DNA of 36,945 bases from JAAYDY01 sp964500225 (GCA_964500225.1 CAZCOA010000026.1:1-36945); one strand, 5' to 3'. Positions 1 through 8,383 are shown, numbered from the stretch's first letter. Program-made: numbers and translations. Notes: generated by a model not told the origin, from the letters alone.

Positions 1-18
1 CTCTCCGCCAGAGCGTTC

Positions 19-57
19 ACGGGCGGCCTCGACGCGCGTCGAGGCCGCCCGTTTCGT
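19..57 (+). terminator. Strong intrinsic terminator at the left edge
   Basis: A 15-bp perfect inverted repeat (arms 19-33 and 38-52, loop GCGC) is followed on the plus strand by a short T-rich stretch (GTTTCGTCT). The T-rich side suits a rightward gene lying left of the window. It also sits just past the end of the leftward gene at 94-1356, where the minus-strand side has no U-tract, so it may serve the two convergent units unequally. Confidence 0.75.
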
Positions 58-93
58 CTATTGCCGCCGATTGTGCCGAAGCGCCCCATGCCC

Positions 94-1356
94 TTACGTC
101 CAGCCCATGGCCTCGGCCATCTCGGCCATCATCGCGAAATAGGCCATCGTGTGGCACGTGCTGCTCATCGGGAGAATCCGAACGCCGTAGCCCGGCACGT
201 CCACGGACGCATCGCCCGGCCGCCAGGGAAGGTCGAACCAGAGAAGGTTCTCGTGATCCGTCAGCGAGGCCGGGCGACCGTAGGGCGACGTGTGAATCAG
301 TCGCACGCCGCGCTTCAGCAGCCGCTCGATCACCGGAACGTTGACCGGCGCGTAGCCCAGGTGGACGGCGACATCGCCGTCGGCCAGGTTGCGCGGAATG
401 GCTTTGCGCAGGTCGCTGAACGAGTGGCCCCACTCCACCGGGTAGTCGCCCTTGTCGGGGATTTCGAGAATCTTCGGATAGCTGTGGCCCACCGCCACCA
501 CCCAGACGCGGCGACCGTCGCGGCGCGCCTCGGCCATCCACTGGCCGGCCTTGGCCAGCAGGGGCAACTGCCCCTGAAGGGTGCGCAGGTGTCCTTCGGC
601 GATGTCCAGAAATGATCCGCCGCAGTAGCCCGGTGCCAGCGGCGGAATATACACGTCGCGGTGGAGGAACGGGGCCGTCCACGGTTCGCTGAGGTTATGG
701 TGCTCGACGAGGCTGGCGTTGCGTGCCAGGGCGCCTTCGAGCCAGACGCTCATGTAAATGGTGGGCATGCGTCCGTGACGGGTGCAGGCGCCGATCATTT
801 CGCCCAGAGCCATCCACCCGCGGACGTACTGGTCGAACGGCCGCAACTCGGCCAGCGGCCGCCGCGACTCGGTGCCGTACAGGCCCGCGTCGGCCGGCGC
901 GCCCCCGGTGAACCCGGCCACGCGGCACGACGCGCCGAGACTCTCCAACTCCTCCGGCCGACCGTTGACAAACACCTGGGCCTTGCTGCGCATCAGGCGC
1001 ATCAGCGTCTGGTCTTCCCGCGGATTCCACGCTCCGGGTCGCGGCAGAGCGATGTAGGCCACGTCGTTTTTCTTCGAAGGGCTCTGGTACGGATCGTGGG
1101 TCATGCCCATGAACCCGCCGGCGCGGCCGCTGATTTCGCTCGGCCAGAACGGCGCCACGGCCGGAACGAAGAACCGGCCTCCGGCGAGCATGGGGGCCGC
1201 CATCGCCTCGCCCATGGCAATCAACTGCGGCAAGTCCGCGCGAATCGCGCGGATCCGATCCGACACACCCTCCAGATACCGACCGGCCGGCCCCTTGGCC
1301 GCCGTCACAGCACGTTTCGTCTTCACGTTCACTCCATCCTGTCCCACCAGGGACAT
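94..1356 (-). CDS. Divergent double-SIS-like protein, function unknown
   Basis: A 420-residue cytoplasmic protein with no signal peptide. I do not recognise a named family, but two stretches align by eye with the SIS protein encoded just upstream. Residues 58-84 (LAGGRFFV...SGRAGGFMGM) match that protein's entry strand and RAGGL loop. Residues 283-360 hold a strand (VWVVAVG), then GDVAVHLGYAP..VP.IERLLKRGVRLI..S, which matches its GDLLILFHNIGMNP...AKRRGAKLIAVSS segment. The tail SST..TMAYFAMMAEMAEAM (398-416) matches its TSTQVDAYIAHRMVIEAVAEM helix. This suggests two SIS modules in tandem, as in the GlmS isomerase domain, but with degenerate phosphate loops. It is the last gene of a three-gene minus-strand operon. 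GTG codons at 1332 and 1326 (the latter behind GGAG) are alternative starts. Confidence 0.75.
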   Translation of the reverse strand: MSLVGQDGVNVKTKRAVTAAKGPAGRYLEGVSDRIRAIRADLPQLIAMGEAMAAPMLAGGRFFVPAVAPFWPSEISGRAGGFMGMTHDPYQSPSKKNDVAYIALPRPGAWNPREDQTLMRLMRSKAQVFVNGRPEELESLGASCRVAGFTGGAPADAGLYGTESRRPLAELRPFDQYVRGWMALGEMIGACTRHGRMPTIYMSVWLEGALARNASLVEHHNLSEPWTAPFLHRDVYIPPLAPGYCGGSFLDIAEGHLRTLQGQLPLLAKAGQWMAEARRDGRRVWVVAVGHSYPKILEIPDKGDYPVEWGHSFSDLRKAIPRNLADGDVAVHLGYAPVNVPVIERLLKRGVRLIHTSPYGRPASLTDHENLLWFDLPWRPGDASVDVPGYGVRILPMSSTCHTMAYFAMMAEMAEAMGWT

Positions 1357-1453
1357 CCCATCCCCCCGCTGCTTTGACGCCCTTCGGCGCCGGCCTCCTG
1401 AGCGCGGAACGACATGACGGTCGCCTTCGCCGCCCGATGCCGCGGCAAGCCGA

Positions 1454-2215
1454 CTACAGGTCCTTCACCCGGTGCTTGTACCGTGCGATGAGCCGCGCGT
1501 TGAACTCGTCGCCGCCCGGCAGGTTCGCGCTGCGGAAGATGGGCGGCTCCAGGCCGCGCGCCACCATCTCGGCCACGGCTTCGATCACCATGCGGTGCGC
1601 GATGTACGCATCCACTTGCGTCGAGGTCGGCCCGACCGGCACATCGAAGCCCTCGACGAAAAAGTCCGCGTCGCCGTACGGGTTCTCGTCGTCGATGCAC
1701 AAGTCCGCATAGTCAAATACGTGTTTTTTGTTCGGATGCCGGATGTGGTGGTCCTTGGGCAGCTTCTTGCGCCAATCGTTCGACGAGACGGCGATGAGCT
1801 TCGCGCCGCGTCGCTTCGCCTCGTCGGCCGCATCGATCGTCGTGGGGTTCATCCCGATGTTGTGGAACAGGATCAGCAGGTCGCCCTTCGACACGCCGTA
1901 GTAGCGGATCAGGCAATTGGCGTAGCCCGGCGTTCGCTCGACCTCCAGGTATTTCAGCGCCTGGCAGAACGGGCTGATGTCGTGGCCCATGATCGGGTTG
2001 ACGTTGGCCAGCCCGCCCGCCCGGAAGAACATTTCGCAGATCATCAGGCACGTGTGCCCGCCGCCGGCGTACACGTGGATCAACCGATCCTCGGCGTAGG
2101 CGTCGGCGATCATCGCGCCGGCCTTGCGGAAGTTCTCCGCCTGGTGCTTCTCCACCGAGGCCACCTTCGCCTGAACGTTCGCCAGATACGCTTGTCCTCG
2201 CTCCTGCGTTCCCAT
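1454..2215 (-). CDS. SIS-domain sugar-phosphate isomerase/binding protein (UPF0309-like)
   Basis: A 253-residue protein with one SIS fold and an N-terminal helical region, the layout of the UPF0309 sugar isomerase-domain proteins. The GGGHT..MICEMFFRAGGLANVNPI stretch (residues 51-75) is close to that family's GH...EE.F.RAGG..PVNPI signature. The usual phosphate-binding S.SG..P loop appears as FHNIGMNP (117-124), so the serines are replaced, which may change the ligand. The TST motif at 197-199 precedes the C-terminal SIS helix. It starts 18 nt after the end of the secreted hydrolase-like gene, with AAGGA about 9 nt before the ATG, so the two are co-transcribed. Likely role: handling a phosphorylated amino sugar or other sugar released by that hydrolase (inference). 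Confidence 0.85.
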   Translation of the reverse strand: MGTQERGQAYLANVQAKVASVEKHQAENFRKAGAMIADAYAEDRLIHVYAGGGHTCLMICEMFFRAGGLANVNPIMGHDISPFCQALKYLEVERTPGYANCLIRYYGVSKGDLLILFHNIGMNPTTIDAADEAKRRGAKLIAVSSNDWRKKLPKDHHIRHPNKKHVFDYADLCIDDENPYGDADFFVEGFDVPVGPTSTQVDAYIAHRMVIEAVAEMVARGLEPPIFRSANLPGGDEFNARLIARYKHRVKDL

Positions 2216-2233
2216 CCCGTCTTGTCCTTTCCG

Positions 2234-4996
2234 TCAAGGATTCCTTGTGCTTGCGGACCCGACCTTTCGCGACACCTCGCCGGCCAGGCCATAGAGTTCC
2301 AGCGACCGCTTCTGCCAGCCCGACGAACCCACGTACCACTGGTGCCCCGTCACCCCGGGCGACCATCGCCAACCCAGACCGTTGCTCCAGCCGGGACCGG
2401 TGAGCTGGTGGCTGCTCAGGCTGTTCCAGAGCACCATCATCCGTTCGTTGAGCATGTCGCGACAGCGCTTGGCCAGCGGCTCGCCCAGCCGCGCCGACAA
2501 TTTCGGATCCACCAGGACCCGCTCGATCGCGATTCGCGCCTCGCACTCCTGGACGCCCTCGCGGAACGCCTCCAGCCGCGTCGTCGCCACCGGCCCGCCG
2601 GGGCCGGGCGCCAGCAACGCGTTGCAGATGTTCAGGTTCATCCAGCGACTCTCAGGAAAACGGTCCCAGACGCGACCGCGCCGCTGGCCGCGCTTGTCCC
2701 TGATCACCGGCCAGAAGTCCGCGCCGATGCGCCCCATGCCGCGCTGCCCGCCCGTAATGTTCGATTCCCCCATCTGACGCCATCGCGTCAACGGGTAGCT
2801 GTCCAGGTCCGTGTTCCGCTCGTAGGCCACCCGAAGCTGCTCGTACTGCCACCCGTACATCGGCACGTCGCCCCAGGTCTTTCCGTGCGTCAGCACCTGG
2901 TCGGCGAACTGCGTGAACCAGACGCACGCCTGATACCCCACCGGCGAGACGCCGTGCAGCAACTGGTTCGGCTCAAAGCCGTTGTGCCCGTGCGACACCC
3001 ACGGCAGGCCTCCCGACAGGTCCTTCAGCAGTGCCACTTCCTCCTTCGACGGCTGGGCGTCGGTCACCATGCCCAGCATCATGGCGCCTTCGAGCCCGCG
3101 CTGCTTCATCCGTTGCCGCAGCGACGCAAACAACGGCTGCCAGATCTCCTTGGCCGCCGGCTCGAAGAACGTGGGCAGGTACGCGCTGTCGGTCTTGCCG
3201 GTTTTGGGGTCCACCACCGTCACCAGCGGCCCTGTACCCATTTTCGCCGCCTGCTCGCCGTTGAAACTCCCCACCATCCGCCGGTGACCGCCGCCCTGGC
3301 CCGCCGTCGGGTTCTTCTTCGGGATCATGTACACGTCCCACACGTTGAACACCACGATCTTCGGCTTCCCGAGGTGCTTCTCGGCCAGGTCCAGGTACTT
3401 GTCCATCACCGTGAAATCGTGCTCGAACCGGTTGTTGCCCTTCTCGATCCACCGCACCATCGACTCGTCATTGCCCAGGTTCGTGTGCGCCAGCAAGGGC
3501 ACGTACAGCACGCGGCTGCCCGTGCCGCTGATTTCACGGAAGCTCCGGGCGATCAGGTCCCAGTGACGCTCGGACCACAGCGGCACGCCGTATTCCATCG
3601 CCAGCGTGTCCGGCGACTGCATCAACTCGACCCATGTCTGCCACCGCTCGACGTCCGGCAGCGACCAGTCGGCCACCGTCAACTCCACCGGCACCGTCAC
3701 GGGCTTCTCGCCCGTTGCCGCGACGGTCACGGTCCCCTTGTAGAGACCGGCCTTGGCCGATTTCGGCACGTTGACGGTCACCCACACCGGCACCACCGAG
3801 GCCCCCTGCGGCGCCGCGTCCAGCAGCATGTCCATGAGCGTCACGCGCGAGCGGTAAGGCGGCGTCTGCTGGAAGTACGTGCTGTCGGTCAGGTGCTCGT
3901 CGCCCCAGGCCGCGGCGTACCGCAGCCGCACCGCCTCGGCCGGAATCGAGCCGCCCGGCCCCGTCAGAGCCGTCGCCTTGGCCGACAGGCCCGCCAACGG
4001 CTTCGTCGATCCGACGACCACCTTGCCGCTATAGGAGCCGTTGGCCGCGCCGGCCAGCACGATCGGCCGCAGCGGCTCCGCCGGATTGGCAAAATCCGCG
4101 TCGAAGTCGCCTGCCAGCGGATTGCTGTTGTGGACGTGCATCCCCTCCGGCCGCGCCGTTGCCGACGTCGCCGCGTCGCCGTCCGCCGCCGACAGCCGCA
4201 CGTCCAGCAACTGACACGTGTACCATGTGAACTCGTATGGAAAGTCGCTGCCTGCGGCCTTCGCCTTGCGGAAATCGTACGGCGCACGGACCAACTCGAT
4301 TGCCAGCACGTTCTCGCCCCGACGAAGCATCGACGACGGAATCGCCACGTCCGTCATCTCGCGCCGCCACTGCTTCATGCGTTCCTGCGCGTCGGCGTCG
4401 GGCTTGTAGCCCGGCTTTCCCCCCAGGTACGCATTGGCCGGCGCCAGGTACCCGCCCTCGCGCGTCACGAACGCCGTCTCCGGGTACTCGTTCGCCGTCT
4501 TAGCCGGCCCGGGCGCCACGTCCCCGCGCTTCAGCTCCTTGCCGTTGACATAGATGATCGCGCCGCCATGGTACGCCAGCGACAGCTTCAGGCCGCCGGC
4601 GCGGGCCGGATCGGCCACCACGAACCGTCCGCGCAAACACAACCGCGCCACGCGCGGCGACGCCCCGCCGCGCAACGCCGGGCCGCGCAGCCACAAACTG
4701 TCGTCAAAGTCCGCTTGCATCCAATCGGCCGGCGGCTCCGGCGATTCCCACATCATCCAGCGCTGCGGCATCGCTAGCGGCTTGACTCCGGCACCCTCGC
4801 GCACCAGCGGCGGCTTCAGCGACGTGTACAGACGCCAAGGCGACGCCAGATCCAACACGGTCTTGTCCACGCTCTGCGACGACGCGCCCGACGCGGGCGT
4901 TTCCTGCCGACGCGACTGCCCCTGAGCTACCACCGCGATAAGAACCAACGACAGCGCCACCGCGACGCCTGTGACCAGACATTTTCGGCTTACCAT
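2234..4996 (-). CDS. Secreted DUF4091-like glycoside-hydrolase-type protein
   Basis: A 920-residue exported protein. The open frame continues upstream to 5371, but the ATG at 4996 is chosen because GAGGAG lies just before it and the product then opens with a signal peptide (basic MVSRK, hydrophobic core 8-24, small residues near 25). Residues about 90-240 look like a jelly-roll carbohydrate-binding or lid domain (GGAIIYVNGKELKRGD). Residues about 300-445 form a beta-sandwich ending TVPVELTVADWSLPD. Residues about 450-780 read as a TIM barrel. The segment RLEAFREGVQECEARI (807-822) matches the closing signature of DUF4091 proteins common in Planctomycetes. Catalytic residues cannot be named. 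First gene of the operon with the two SIS-type proteins, suggesting extracellular glycan attack followed by isomerisation of the product inside the cell. Confidence 0.85.
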   Translation of the reverse strand: MVSRKCLVTGVAVALSLVLIAVVAQGQSRRQETPASGASSQSVDKTVLDLASPWRLYTSLKPPLVREGAGVKPLAMPQRWMMWESPEPPADWMQADFDDSLWLRGPALRGGASPRVARLCLRGRFVVADPARAGGLKLSLAYHGGAIIYVNGKELKRGDVAPGPAKTANEYPETAFVTREGGYLAPANAYLGGKPGYKPDADAQERMKQWRREMTDVAIPSSMLRRGENVLAIELVRAPYDFRKAKAAGSDFPYEFTWYTCQLLDVRLSAADGDAATSATARPEGMHVHNSNPLAGDFDADFANPAEPLRPIVLAGAANGSYSGKVVVGSTKPLAGLSAKATALTGPGGSIPAEAVRLRYAAAWGDEHLTDSTYFQQTPPYRSRVTLMDMLLDAAPQGASVVPVWVTVNVPKSAKAGLYKGTVTVAATGEKPVTVPVELTVADWSLPDVERWQTWVELMQSPDTLAMEYGVPLWSERHWDLIARSFREISGTGSRVLYVPLLAHTNLGNDESMVRWIEKGNNRFEHDFTVMDKYLDLAEKHLGKPKIVVFNVWDVYMIPKKNPTAGQGGGHRRMVGSFNGEQAAKMGTGPLVTVVDPKTGKTDSAYLPTFFEPAAKEIWQPLFASLRQRMKQRGLEGAMMLGMVTDAQPSKEEVALLKDLSGGLPWVSHGHNGFEPNQLLHGVSPVGYQACVWFTQFADQVLTHGKTWGDVPMYGWQYEQLRVAYERNTDLDSYPLTRWRQMGESNITGGQRGMGRIGADFWPVIRDKRGQRRGRVWDRFPESRWMNLNICNALLAPGPGGPVATTRLEAFREGVQECEARIAIERVLVDPKLSARLGEPLAKRCRDMLNERMMVLWNSLSSHQLTGPGWSNGLGWRWSPGVTGHQWYVGSSGWQKRSLELYGLAGEVSRKVGSASTRNP

Positions 4997-5296
4997 GACA
5001 TCTCCTCGTGTTGTAGAATCCAGCAGTAAACTTCGATTTCCGTAATCGTTCCATTTAACTAACGCTTCCTCGACGCCGCGGGTGCTGCAAAAACTGATAC
5101 CCCCTCCCCCCCCGCCATATACCGGCCGCCGGAGGACAAACATCCTACAGAATCCCCCGCAACCACGCAAAGAGCCTTTGGCTCGCCGGCGCGTTTCTAC
5201 CGTCGGCGGCGAATCTCGGGAACCCATTCCCGCTGCAAACGTCTGCGTATGGCGCGAGAAGGCGCCGGCGCGCTGCCCGGGCCGAGGGCCTCCCCC

Positions 5297-5315
5297 CCCA
5301 GGCTTTCGCCCTGGG
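5297..5315 (-). other. GNRA-capped hairpin in hydrolase-operon leader
   Basis: Read on the minus strand, CCCAGGGC and GCCTGGG close a GAAA tetraloop. The stem has seven pairs with one bulged G. A GNRA cap on a GC stem is a common feature of structured RNA, but no known riboswitch core was recognised around it. Confidence 0.4.
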
Positions 5316-5356
5316 TCCCTGTTAACGACCTCTTCCAACGGTTTCCGCCATAGTTT

Positions 5357-5402
5357 CCCCAGACACATCATCCTCCTCCCCAGGGGTACACGATGTCTGG
5401 GG
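5357..5402 (-). other. Larger inverted repeat in the same leader
   Basis: Arms CCCCAGAC (5357-5364) and GTCTGGGG (5395-5402) are perfectly complementary, with an inner CCCC-A-GGGG element (about 5378-5386). The structure could form in a minus-strand leader RNA, or be a protein site; it lies about 25 bp upstream of the ffh -35 element. Confidence 0.4.
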
Positions 5403-5427
5403 GCTTCCTCCCCCCAACCTCCGTCTC

Positions 5428-5455
5428 TTGCAATTTCGGCCGCTTGCCTTATGAT
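5428..5455 (+). promoter_or_regulatory. Sigma70-like promoter for ffh
   Basis: TTGCAA (5428-5433) and TATGAT (5450-5455) are separated by 16 bp. Each box matches consensus at five of six positions. A start near 5462 would give a leader of about 77 nt before the ffh ATG. Confidence 0.6.
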
Positions 5456-5538
5456 GGGGCTCTGCGGGGGTCCCCGGGTCGGCTGCGGCGCGTGCTTGCG
5501 GGCGGCCTCGGCGCGACGGCCCGCCTTGCGAGTGAGCC

Positions 5539-6954
5539 ATGTTCGAGAGTCTGACCCAACGGATCAACGACGCCGTCCGGACCCTCCAGGGGCGCGGACG
5601 CATCAGCGAAAACAACGTCAAGGACGCCCTCCGCGAGGTCCGCACCGCCCTGCTGGAGGCCGACGTCAACCTCAAGGTCGTCCGCGACTTCATCGACACC
5701 GTTCACAAGAAGGCCATCGGACAGAAGGTGCTTTCCACCCTTCATCCCGGCCAGGTCATGATCAAGGTCATCCACGACGAACTCGTCGCGATGATGGGGC
5801 CCGTCAGCCACGACATCCCCCGCGCCGACATGGGCGCCACCGTGATCATGCTCGCCGGACTCCAGGGCTCCGGCAAGACCACCACCTGCGCCAAGCTCGC
5901 TCGATACCTCGCCGAAAAAGGACGCAAGGTCCTCATGGTCGCCGCCGACCTGCAGCGCCCGGCCGCCGTGGAACAGTTGCGCGTCCTCGGCCAACAGCTC
6001 GGCATCCCCGTGTACTGGGAAGACGGTAAGGACCCCGTCGGCGTGGCCCAACGCTCCCTCGCCGCCGCTCGCAAACAGGGCTGCGACACCGTTCTGCTCG
6101 ACACCGCCGGCCGGCTCCATATCGATGACGAGCTCATGACCGAACTCGAACGCGTCGTCCAGGCCGTTCACCCGCACCAGATCTACCTCGTCTGCGACGC
6201 CATGACCGGTCAGGACGCCGTCAACTCCGCGCGCGAGTTCAACCAACGGCTCGAGCTCGACGGCGTCATACTCACCAAGCTCGATGGCGACGCCCGCGGC
6301 GGCGCCGCCGTCAGCGTCAAGGCCGTCACCGGCAAACCCATCAAGTTCATCGGCGTGGGCGAAAAACTCGACCGCCTCGAGGAGTTCCACCCCGACCGCA
6401 TGGCCGGCCGCATTCTCGGCATGGGCGACGTCGTCACCCTGGTCGAAAAGGCCCAGGCCGCCGTCGATGCCGAAGAAGCCCGGAAAATGCAGGAGAAGCT
6501 CCAGAAGGCGGAGTTTACCTTCGAGGATTTTCAGAAACAGCTTCAGCAGATGCGCAAGCTCGGCTCCATGCGCGAAGTCCTGTCGATGATCCCCGGCCTC
6601 GGCTCGCAACTGGCCGGCCTGCCCCTGGACGACCACGAGATGGTCCTCACCGAGGCCATCATCCAGTCCATGACCCCCCAGGAGCGACGAAACCCCGACC
6701 TGATCGACGCCTCGCGCCGACGCCGCATCGCACGCGGCGCCGGAGTGCCCCCCCAGGAAGTCGCCGGCCTCGTCAAAAGCTTCGAGCAGGTCCGCGACAT
6801 GGTCAAGCAGATGAGCGGCGCGGGCCTGTTCAGCAAAGACCGCTCCCAGGCCCTCCGCGCCATGCAGGGCATCGACCTCTTCGGCCGCGGCGCGCCGCGA
6901 AAAAAACTCCGCAGCAAACGCAAGAAAAAAGACCGTAAACGGCGTTCCCGCTGA
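5539..6954 (+). CDS. ffh: Signal recognition particle protein Ffh
   Basis: A 471-residue SRP54 GTPase that binds signal sequences of nascent membrane and secreted proteins and, with SRP RNA and FtsY, brings ribosomes to the inner membrane. The N domain (about 1-90) has the ALLEADVN helix. The G domain carries G1 GLQGSGKTT (107-115), DLQRPAA (137-143), G3 DTAGR (188-192), G4 TKLD (246-249) and the GVGEK closing loop. The methionine-rich M domain (about 297-435) contains the RNA-binding stretch SRRRRIARGAG. The C-terminal tail is strongly basic (K/R-rich, 454-471). Length is normal for the family. It stands alone, with its own promoter, convergent with the glyoxalase-family gene; no SRP RNA gene was found nearby. 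Confidence 0.98.
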   Translation: MFESLTQRINDAVRTLQGRGRISENNVKDALREVRTALLEADVNLKVVRDFIDTVHKKAIGQKVLSTLHPGQVMIKVIHDELVAMMGPVSHDIPRADMGATVIMLAGLQGSGKTTTCAKLARYLAEKGRKVLMVAADLQRPAAVEQLRVLGQQLGIPVYWEDGKDPVGVAQRSLAAARKQGCDTVLLDTAGRLHIDDELMTELERVVQAVHPHQIYLVCDAMTGQDAVNSAREFNQRLELDGVILTKLDGDARGGAAVSVKAVTGKPIKFIGVGEKLDRLEEFHPDRMAGRILGMGDVVTLVEKAQAAVDAEEARKMQEKLQKAEFTFEDFQKQLQQMRKLGSMREVLSMIPGLGSQLAGLPLDDHEMVLTEAIIQSMTPQERRNPDLIDASRRRRIARGAGVPPQEVAGLVKSFEQVRDMVKQMSGAGLFSKDRSQALRAMQGIDLFGRGAPRKKLRSKRKKKDRKRRSR

Positions 6955-7023
6955 CCTGTCAGCAACACATGCCGCAGGGGGCCCAACGACCAACGGCACT
7001 TGTCGCCGCATCCAGACCGCAAC

Positions 7024-7428
7024 TCACCCCAGAAACGGACGCTGTTTGCTCGCCGCCGTGTAATCGTGCAACTCGATCCGGTTTCCGTCCGGGTCCGTCA
7101 GCCACGCCTGCCACGTCCCGTCCGTCCCCATCTTCACCGGCGTCACCTCCCCCCCCCGACGGCGCAGCTCCGATGCCGTCCCCTTGATGTCCTCCACCTC
7201 CAGGCAGATGTGCCGCGGGCGACCCGCTTGCGGATCCCCCTCCACCGCCTTGCCCTGAAACAGTTCCACGAACGTCCCCCGACCTGCGTGGAAATACTGC
7301 CCGAACTTCGTCCCGTCCTCGCGCCGGAACTCGAACGCCGGCGTCAACCCCAGCTTCGTCCCATAGAACTCGATCGACGCCTCCAGATCTCCGACAAAGA
7401 AACACACGTGCGCCAGTCCTTTGATCAT
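7024..7428 (-). CDS. VOC/glyoxalase-family protein
   Basis: A 134-residue protein of the vicinal oxygen chelate fold, made of two beta-alpha-beta-beta-beta modules. Candidate metal ligands are in the canonical places: His7 (LAHVCF), Glu55 (GTFVEL), His73 (RHICLEV) and Glu119 (NRIELHDY). The TDPDGNRIEL motif is the usual glyoxalase I-type ending. The ATG at 7428 is preferred over an upstream open stretch because GGGAGG stands before it and the fold starts at once. It could be lactoylglutathione lyase-like or another VOC lyase/dioxygenase; substrate cannot be read from sequence. A G9 homopolymer lies inside the gene (about 7149-7157 on the plus strand as C's), a possible slippage or base-calling weak point. 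Confidence 0.85.
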   Translation of the reverse strand: MIKGLAHVCFFVGDLEASIEFYGTKLGLTPAFEFRREDGTKFGQYFHAGRGTFVELFQGKAVEGDPQAGRPRHICLEVEDIKGTASELRRRGGEVTPVKMGTDGTWQAWLTDPDGNRIELHDYTAASKQRPFLG

Positions 7429-7485
7429 CGTACCGCCTCCCTTTCCCTCACCGCCCACGACAGGCCGCCCAGCCCCTGGCGCAGA

Positions 7486-7514
7486 TGGCACGGCCACGCT
7501 TGCGTGGCCATGAG
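7486..7514. repeat. Palindromic intergenic repeat, copy 1
   Basis: The core GGCCACGC-TT-GCGTGGCC (7492-7509) is a perfect 8-bp palindrome with a 2-nt loop, within a TGGCA...CATGAG frame. A second, degenerate copy lies at 8346-8373. The two share TGGCA and the 13-mer CACGCTTGCGTGG. Both sit in gaps on either side of the methyltransferase gene. The palindromic, intergenic character resembles REP-type elements. Confidence 0.6.
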
Positions 7515-7537
7515 GCACGCTGCCTCCTGCGACGCGT

Positions 7538-8209
7538 TCACCGCCGCCGCGCAATGTACGTCTGTTCAGGACCCACCCCGCGCGAGAACCGCCGCTTGAA
7601 CAGGGCGTTGATCGATGTGAACCGCTCCACCGTGTCAAACCCCGCCCCATCCAGCAGCTCGCCCAGCTCATGGTACGAGAGCAGGTTCACGTGGTGCTCC
7701 ATGCGGTCGGGAATGCGGTAGAGCGTGCGACGAATCAGGTTGCGATTGGGCGTCGTGACGTACAGAATGGCTCCGCTGCGGCAGACGCGGGCCACCTCGG
7801 CCAGGATCCGGTCCGTGCCCGGCACGTGTTCCAGGATGTCGTTCATCGTGACCACGTCGAACCACGCATCGTCGAACGGCAGCGGCTGGAGAATGTTGTG
7901 AACCGCCACAGTGCTTCGCGGCGACACCTGGCGCGCCCGTTCCACGGCGTGTTGCGACACGTCCAGACCGAACGTCTCGAACTGATCCGCCAGACGACGC
8001 AGGAGAAAACCGTACGCGCAGCCGATGTCCAGAAGCCGGCCGCCCGGGGGGGCATACCGCCGGATATCGTCGGCGTAGCCGTCGAACACCGCCCGCAGGT
8101 CCCGATAGCCGCCCGTCACCCGGTAGAAAAACGAGCGACGGCCGCTGAAATACTCTTCCGTGTAAAGGGTTTCGTAGTGCGTGTCGTGAGTCGTTCTCTC
8201 GTCGGCCAT
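7538..8209 (-). CDS. Class I SAM-dependent methyltransferase
   Basis: A 223-residue methyltransferase of the Methyltransf_11/UbiE-like type. Motif I is LLDIGCAYG (59-67), binding the SAM carboxypropyl group. An acidic residue follows strand 2 (FGLDVSQ, 80-86). FDVVTMNDILEHV (117-129) is the post-motif strand and the usual DxxEH loop. The tyrosine-rich N-terminus (HYETLYTEEYFSGRRSFFYR) resembles methyltransferases that act on polysaccharide or lipid-linked substrates, but the acceptor is unknown. The gene has no close operon partner and is bracketed by two copies of a palindromic repeat. The product is cytoplasmic, with no membrane segment. Confidence 0.88.
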   Translation of the reverse strand: MADERTTHDTHYETLYTEEYFSGRRSFFYRVTGGYRDLRAVFDGYADDIRRYAPPGGRLLDIGCAYGFLLRRLADQFETFGLDVSQHAVERARQVSPRSTVAVHNILQPLPFDDAWFDVVTMNDILEHVPGTDRILAEVARVCRSGAILYVTTPNRNLIRRTLYRIPDRMEHHVNLLSYHELGELLDGAGFDTVERFTSINALFKRRFSRGVGPEQTYIARRR

Positions 8210-8345
8210 CGGTCCGTCCTCGGCGCGGGCGGCTTGGGCGCCCGAAGAATGCAGACTCTACCCGATGACGCCCCGCAGGCCAAGCGAATTGTTCGTCCCC
8301 GATAGACCGCCGAACGCCGTGCCCCCTGACCAGGCAGGCGATGCG

Positions 8346-8373
8346 TGGCATGCTCACGCTTGCGTGGTCATAG
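8346..8373. repeat. Palindromic intergenic repeat, copy 2
   Basis: A diverged copy of the element at 7486-7514: the loop and right arm (CACGCTTGCGTGG) are intact, while the left arm has changed at two positions so the stem is weaker. It lies just downstream of the histidine kinase stop and upstream of the methyltransferase gene. Confidence 0.55.
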
Positions 8374-8383
8374 AGAGCTTTCC

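Larger units (their letters stand above)
4997..5538. other. Divergent intergenic region between hydrolase operon and ffh
   Basis: This 542-nt spacer separates divergent genes. The right end carries the ffh promoter. The rest, read on the minus strand, would be the leader of the hydrolase operon. It holds a G8-A-G5 tract (5100-5113), a small GAGCC/GGCTC hairpin (5172-5184) and the two inverted repeats listed separately. The open frame through it (minus, 4997-5371) is low-complexity and arginine/glycine-rich, and I do not believe it is translated. No SRP RNA motif was seen despite the ffh neighbour. Confidence 0.6.

Noticed and set aside
1472..4777. A 1101-codon open frame on the plus strand opposite the hydrolase and SIS genes
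   Set aside because: It is rich in Arg, His, Val and Pro, has no domain motif and mirrors the coding strand of genes with strong motifs. Long antisense frames are expected at this GC content.
4997..5371. Upstream extension of the secreted hydrolase reading frame
   Set aside because: The extension is glycine/arginine-rich and would bury the signal peptide 125 residues into the protein. The ATG at 4996 has a good ribosome site.
5410..5538. Possible SRP RNA gene next to ffh
   Set aside because: The conserved GGAAGGAAGC-type apical loop of SRP RNA was not found on either strand in this gap.
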